From: CAVWCW01 sp963753615 | GTDB lineage: Bacteria; Pseudomonadota; Gammaproteobacteria; Chromatiales; Chromatiaceae | Length of the DNA: 64,000 nt | Reading direction: 5' to 3' | NCBI GenBank assembly: GCA_963753615.1 | Contig: CAVWCW010000029.1 | Coordinates: 47,195-111,194, forward strand | Shown: one piece after another, positions 62,613-64,000 of the stretch | Layout of the letters: each line of letters starts with the position of its first letter | How positions within the stretch are numbered: position 1 is the stretch's first letter | Position numbers and translations under genes: made by a program | The notes under the pieces: generated by a model | The model's database searches: none | Told to the model about the DNA's origin: nothing | The model's input: only the letters and a program-made list of their open reading frames with translations

Positions 62613-64000
62613 CTACAGCAGCGGCCCGAGCATAGCGATCGTATTGTTCCAGAGGCGGCGCGTCATGGGCCATTTGGCTAGTGCTTGCGAGTCAACCGGG
62701 TTCGACCGGGTGATGTAATCCTGCTGGCGCTGCCGCACGCCGGCTGTGAGCCCGGGGTCGAAAAACAGTATGTTGTTCTCGTAGTTGAGTTCAAAACTGC
62801 GGCGGTCCATATTCGCCGAACCGATCAGGGTGACCTCGCCGTCGATCGTAAGAGACTTGGTGTGCAAAAGGCCGCCGACGTATTCGTAGATTTTCACCCC
62901 CGCTGCGAGCAAATCGGCGTATTCGCTGCGGCTGGCGGCCGCCACGATCCAGGAATCGTTTCTGGCGGGGAAGATGATGGTGGTATCCACGCCGCGGTAG
63001 GCTGCAGAGCAGAGTGCGTTCTGCATGGACTCGTCCGGACATAGTAGGGCGTGGTGACGACCATCTCGCGGCGGGCGGCATACATGAGTGACTCGAACAC
63101 TTCGGGCATGGCCGAATAGCGCACCGTCGGGCCGGTCCCGATGACCTGTGCGGCAATGCCAGTCCCCGGTGCCGAGATCGGCTTGCGCAGTAGCGCATCA
63201 GGTCCTCGTCCACGTAGGTCATCCAATCGCTCGCGAACAACATTTGGTTCTGCGCAGCGATGGGCCCTTCGAAACGCATCATGGCGTCGACCCAGGGTGC
63301 ATACTTCGGTTTGACGCGGAACTCCGGATCCGCGCAGTTCTGGCTGCCGCAATAGGTGATGCGTCCGTCGATGACGACGATCTTACGGTGGTTTCTCAGA
63401 TCGATGCGGCCTTTGAGCGGACGCAGCAGCGGGTTGCCGATCGGCAGCGCAGCCGCCACGTGCACCCCTGCGTCGCGCATGGCCTGCCAGTGTTCGGAAT
63501 GAATCATGATGCGCGAGCCGAGATCGTCCGCCATGGCCCGACAGGTCACTCCGCGGGCCGCCGCGCGTTTCAATGCCTCGACAACTCTGCAGCCGTTGCC
63601 ATCCGGAAGCCAGATGTAGAACAGCAGGTGCACATGATCCTCGGCCGAGTCGATATCCACCACCATCGCGTCGATAACGGCATTGGAATCCTCCAACAAC
63701 TCCGCCGAGTTGCCGCCGACAGGCTCGAAGCGGCTGATCGACTTACCGACACGGAACAGGTGTTGGTGGCGTTCCGGAATCCTTGCCTCAAGGTTGTCCG
63801 CGTCGCCAGGCACGGCGGCGGGAAATTCGGGCATGCGTTCGAGGACCTTGCGCAGCCGGGAAACGCGACGGCGGCCGATGTTTACTTCGCCGAAAAGAAC
63901 GTAGGCAAGCATGCCCGCCACCGGCAATGATGCGATAACGACCACCCAGGCGATCCGCGAGGCGGGTTGCCGGTGCGGTACCGAGCAGCACCCGAACGAT
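62613..64000 (-). pseudogene. cls: Cardiolipin synthase, partial, with two frameshifts
   Basis: A phospholipase-D-superfamily gene that runs off the right edge. The visible N-terminal end holds a membrane helix (ASRIAWVVVIASLPVAGMLA). The first HKD motif is NHRKIVVIDGRITYCGSQNC and the second HTKSLTIDGEVTLIGSANMD, both complete. The frame breaks near 63201 (one base missing; continues DALLRKPISAPGTGIAAQVI) and near 63038 (one base missing in TCCGG; continues PDESMQNALCSAAYRGVDTT), ending at 62613 with ...IAMLGPLL, the normal end of the family. Nothing else is lost, so sequencing error is likely. The enzyme joins two phosphatidylglycerols to cardiolipin. Confidence 0.85.

Noticed and set aside
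62419..62673. An 84-codon minus-strand frame overlapping the end of cls
   Set aside because: It overlaps the conserved C-terminus of cardiolipin synthase in another frame and has no recognised features.
1..64000. CRISPR arrays, tRNA or rRNA genes
   Set aside because: I looked for regularly spaced repeats, CCA-ended cloverleaf sequences and rRNA signatures and saw none; a dedicated search could still find a divergent tRNA.

Overview
This 64-kb window is GC-rich, gene-dense chromosomal DNA from a gammaproteobacterium. A Chromatiales-like, sulfur-oxidising lineage is my best guess. The hints are a sat-type ATP sulfurylase with its own terminator, a complete recC-recB-recD operon, hspQ, nadA with an nrtR-type regulator, three separate RND efflux loci and many c-di-GMP and redox-type accessory genes. 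I see no rRNA, tRNA, CRISPR array, intact transposase or prophage. The lineage is inference, since no ribosomal marker is present.

Layout. 0-4.7 kb: the start of a gene cut by the left edge, then a minus-strand AmmeMemoRadiSam operon (small membrane protein, radical SAM enzyme, exported Memo/AMMECR1 fusion), a conserved hypothetical and a GNAT acetyltransferase. 4.8-8.8 kb: a plus-strand metal/cation set (DUF211, VIT/CCC1-like protein, P-type ATPase) and a truncated YjbQ. 8.9-13.1 kb: first RND system. 13.3-14.9 kb: a bacterial lipoxygenase. 15.0-17.3 kb: an SseB-like protein, then a retron: a folded msr-msd RNA with a 17-nt a1/a2 inverted repeat and a 462-residue myxobacterial-style reverse transcriptase. 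18.1-21.0 kb: an HD-GYP protein with an altered HD motif and a GGDEF-EAL protein. 21.1-26.8 kb: MscS channel and a second (AcrAB-like) RND system. 27.4-28.6 kb: sat. 28.8-37.5 kb: recCBD. 37.7-40.3 kb: histone-H1-like/DUF2934 protein, MFS transporter, 5'-nucleotidase.

40.3-50.2 kb is a long minus-strand block: SCP2-like protein, periplasmic adaptor, 1311-residue RND pump with an extra C-terminal tail, two exported proteins, a ParA-type ATPase, a membrane TPR protein and a membrane coiled-coil protein. This is the strongest candidate for an unnamed multi-gene assembly. 50.7-56.4 kb: dynamin-like GTPase, nrtR with a palindromic operator next to nadA, hspQ, and a JetA (Wadjet) homologue without jetBCD. 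56.4-58.3 kb: repeats, a small outer-membrane protein and what looks like the 5' part of a group II intron inserted in one copy of a local repeat. 58.3-60.4 kb: an OmpR/QseC-type two-component pair. 60.9-64 kb: an exported protein, an HdeD fragment and a broken cardiolipin synthase cut by the right edge.

Data quality matters here. I find at least nine single-base reading-frame breaks in otherwise conserved genes (near 7304, 9108, 11707, 12009, 43675-43681, 53725 plus 53752, 61010, 63038 and 63201). In nadA two of them cancel out. This looks like residual indel error in the assembly more than real decay, so genes typed as pseudogene for this reason may be intact in the organism.
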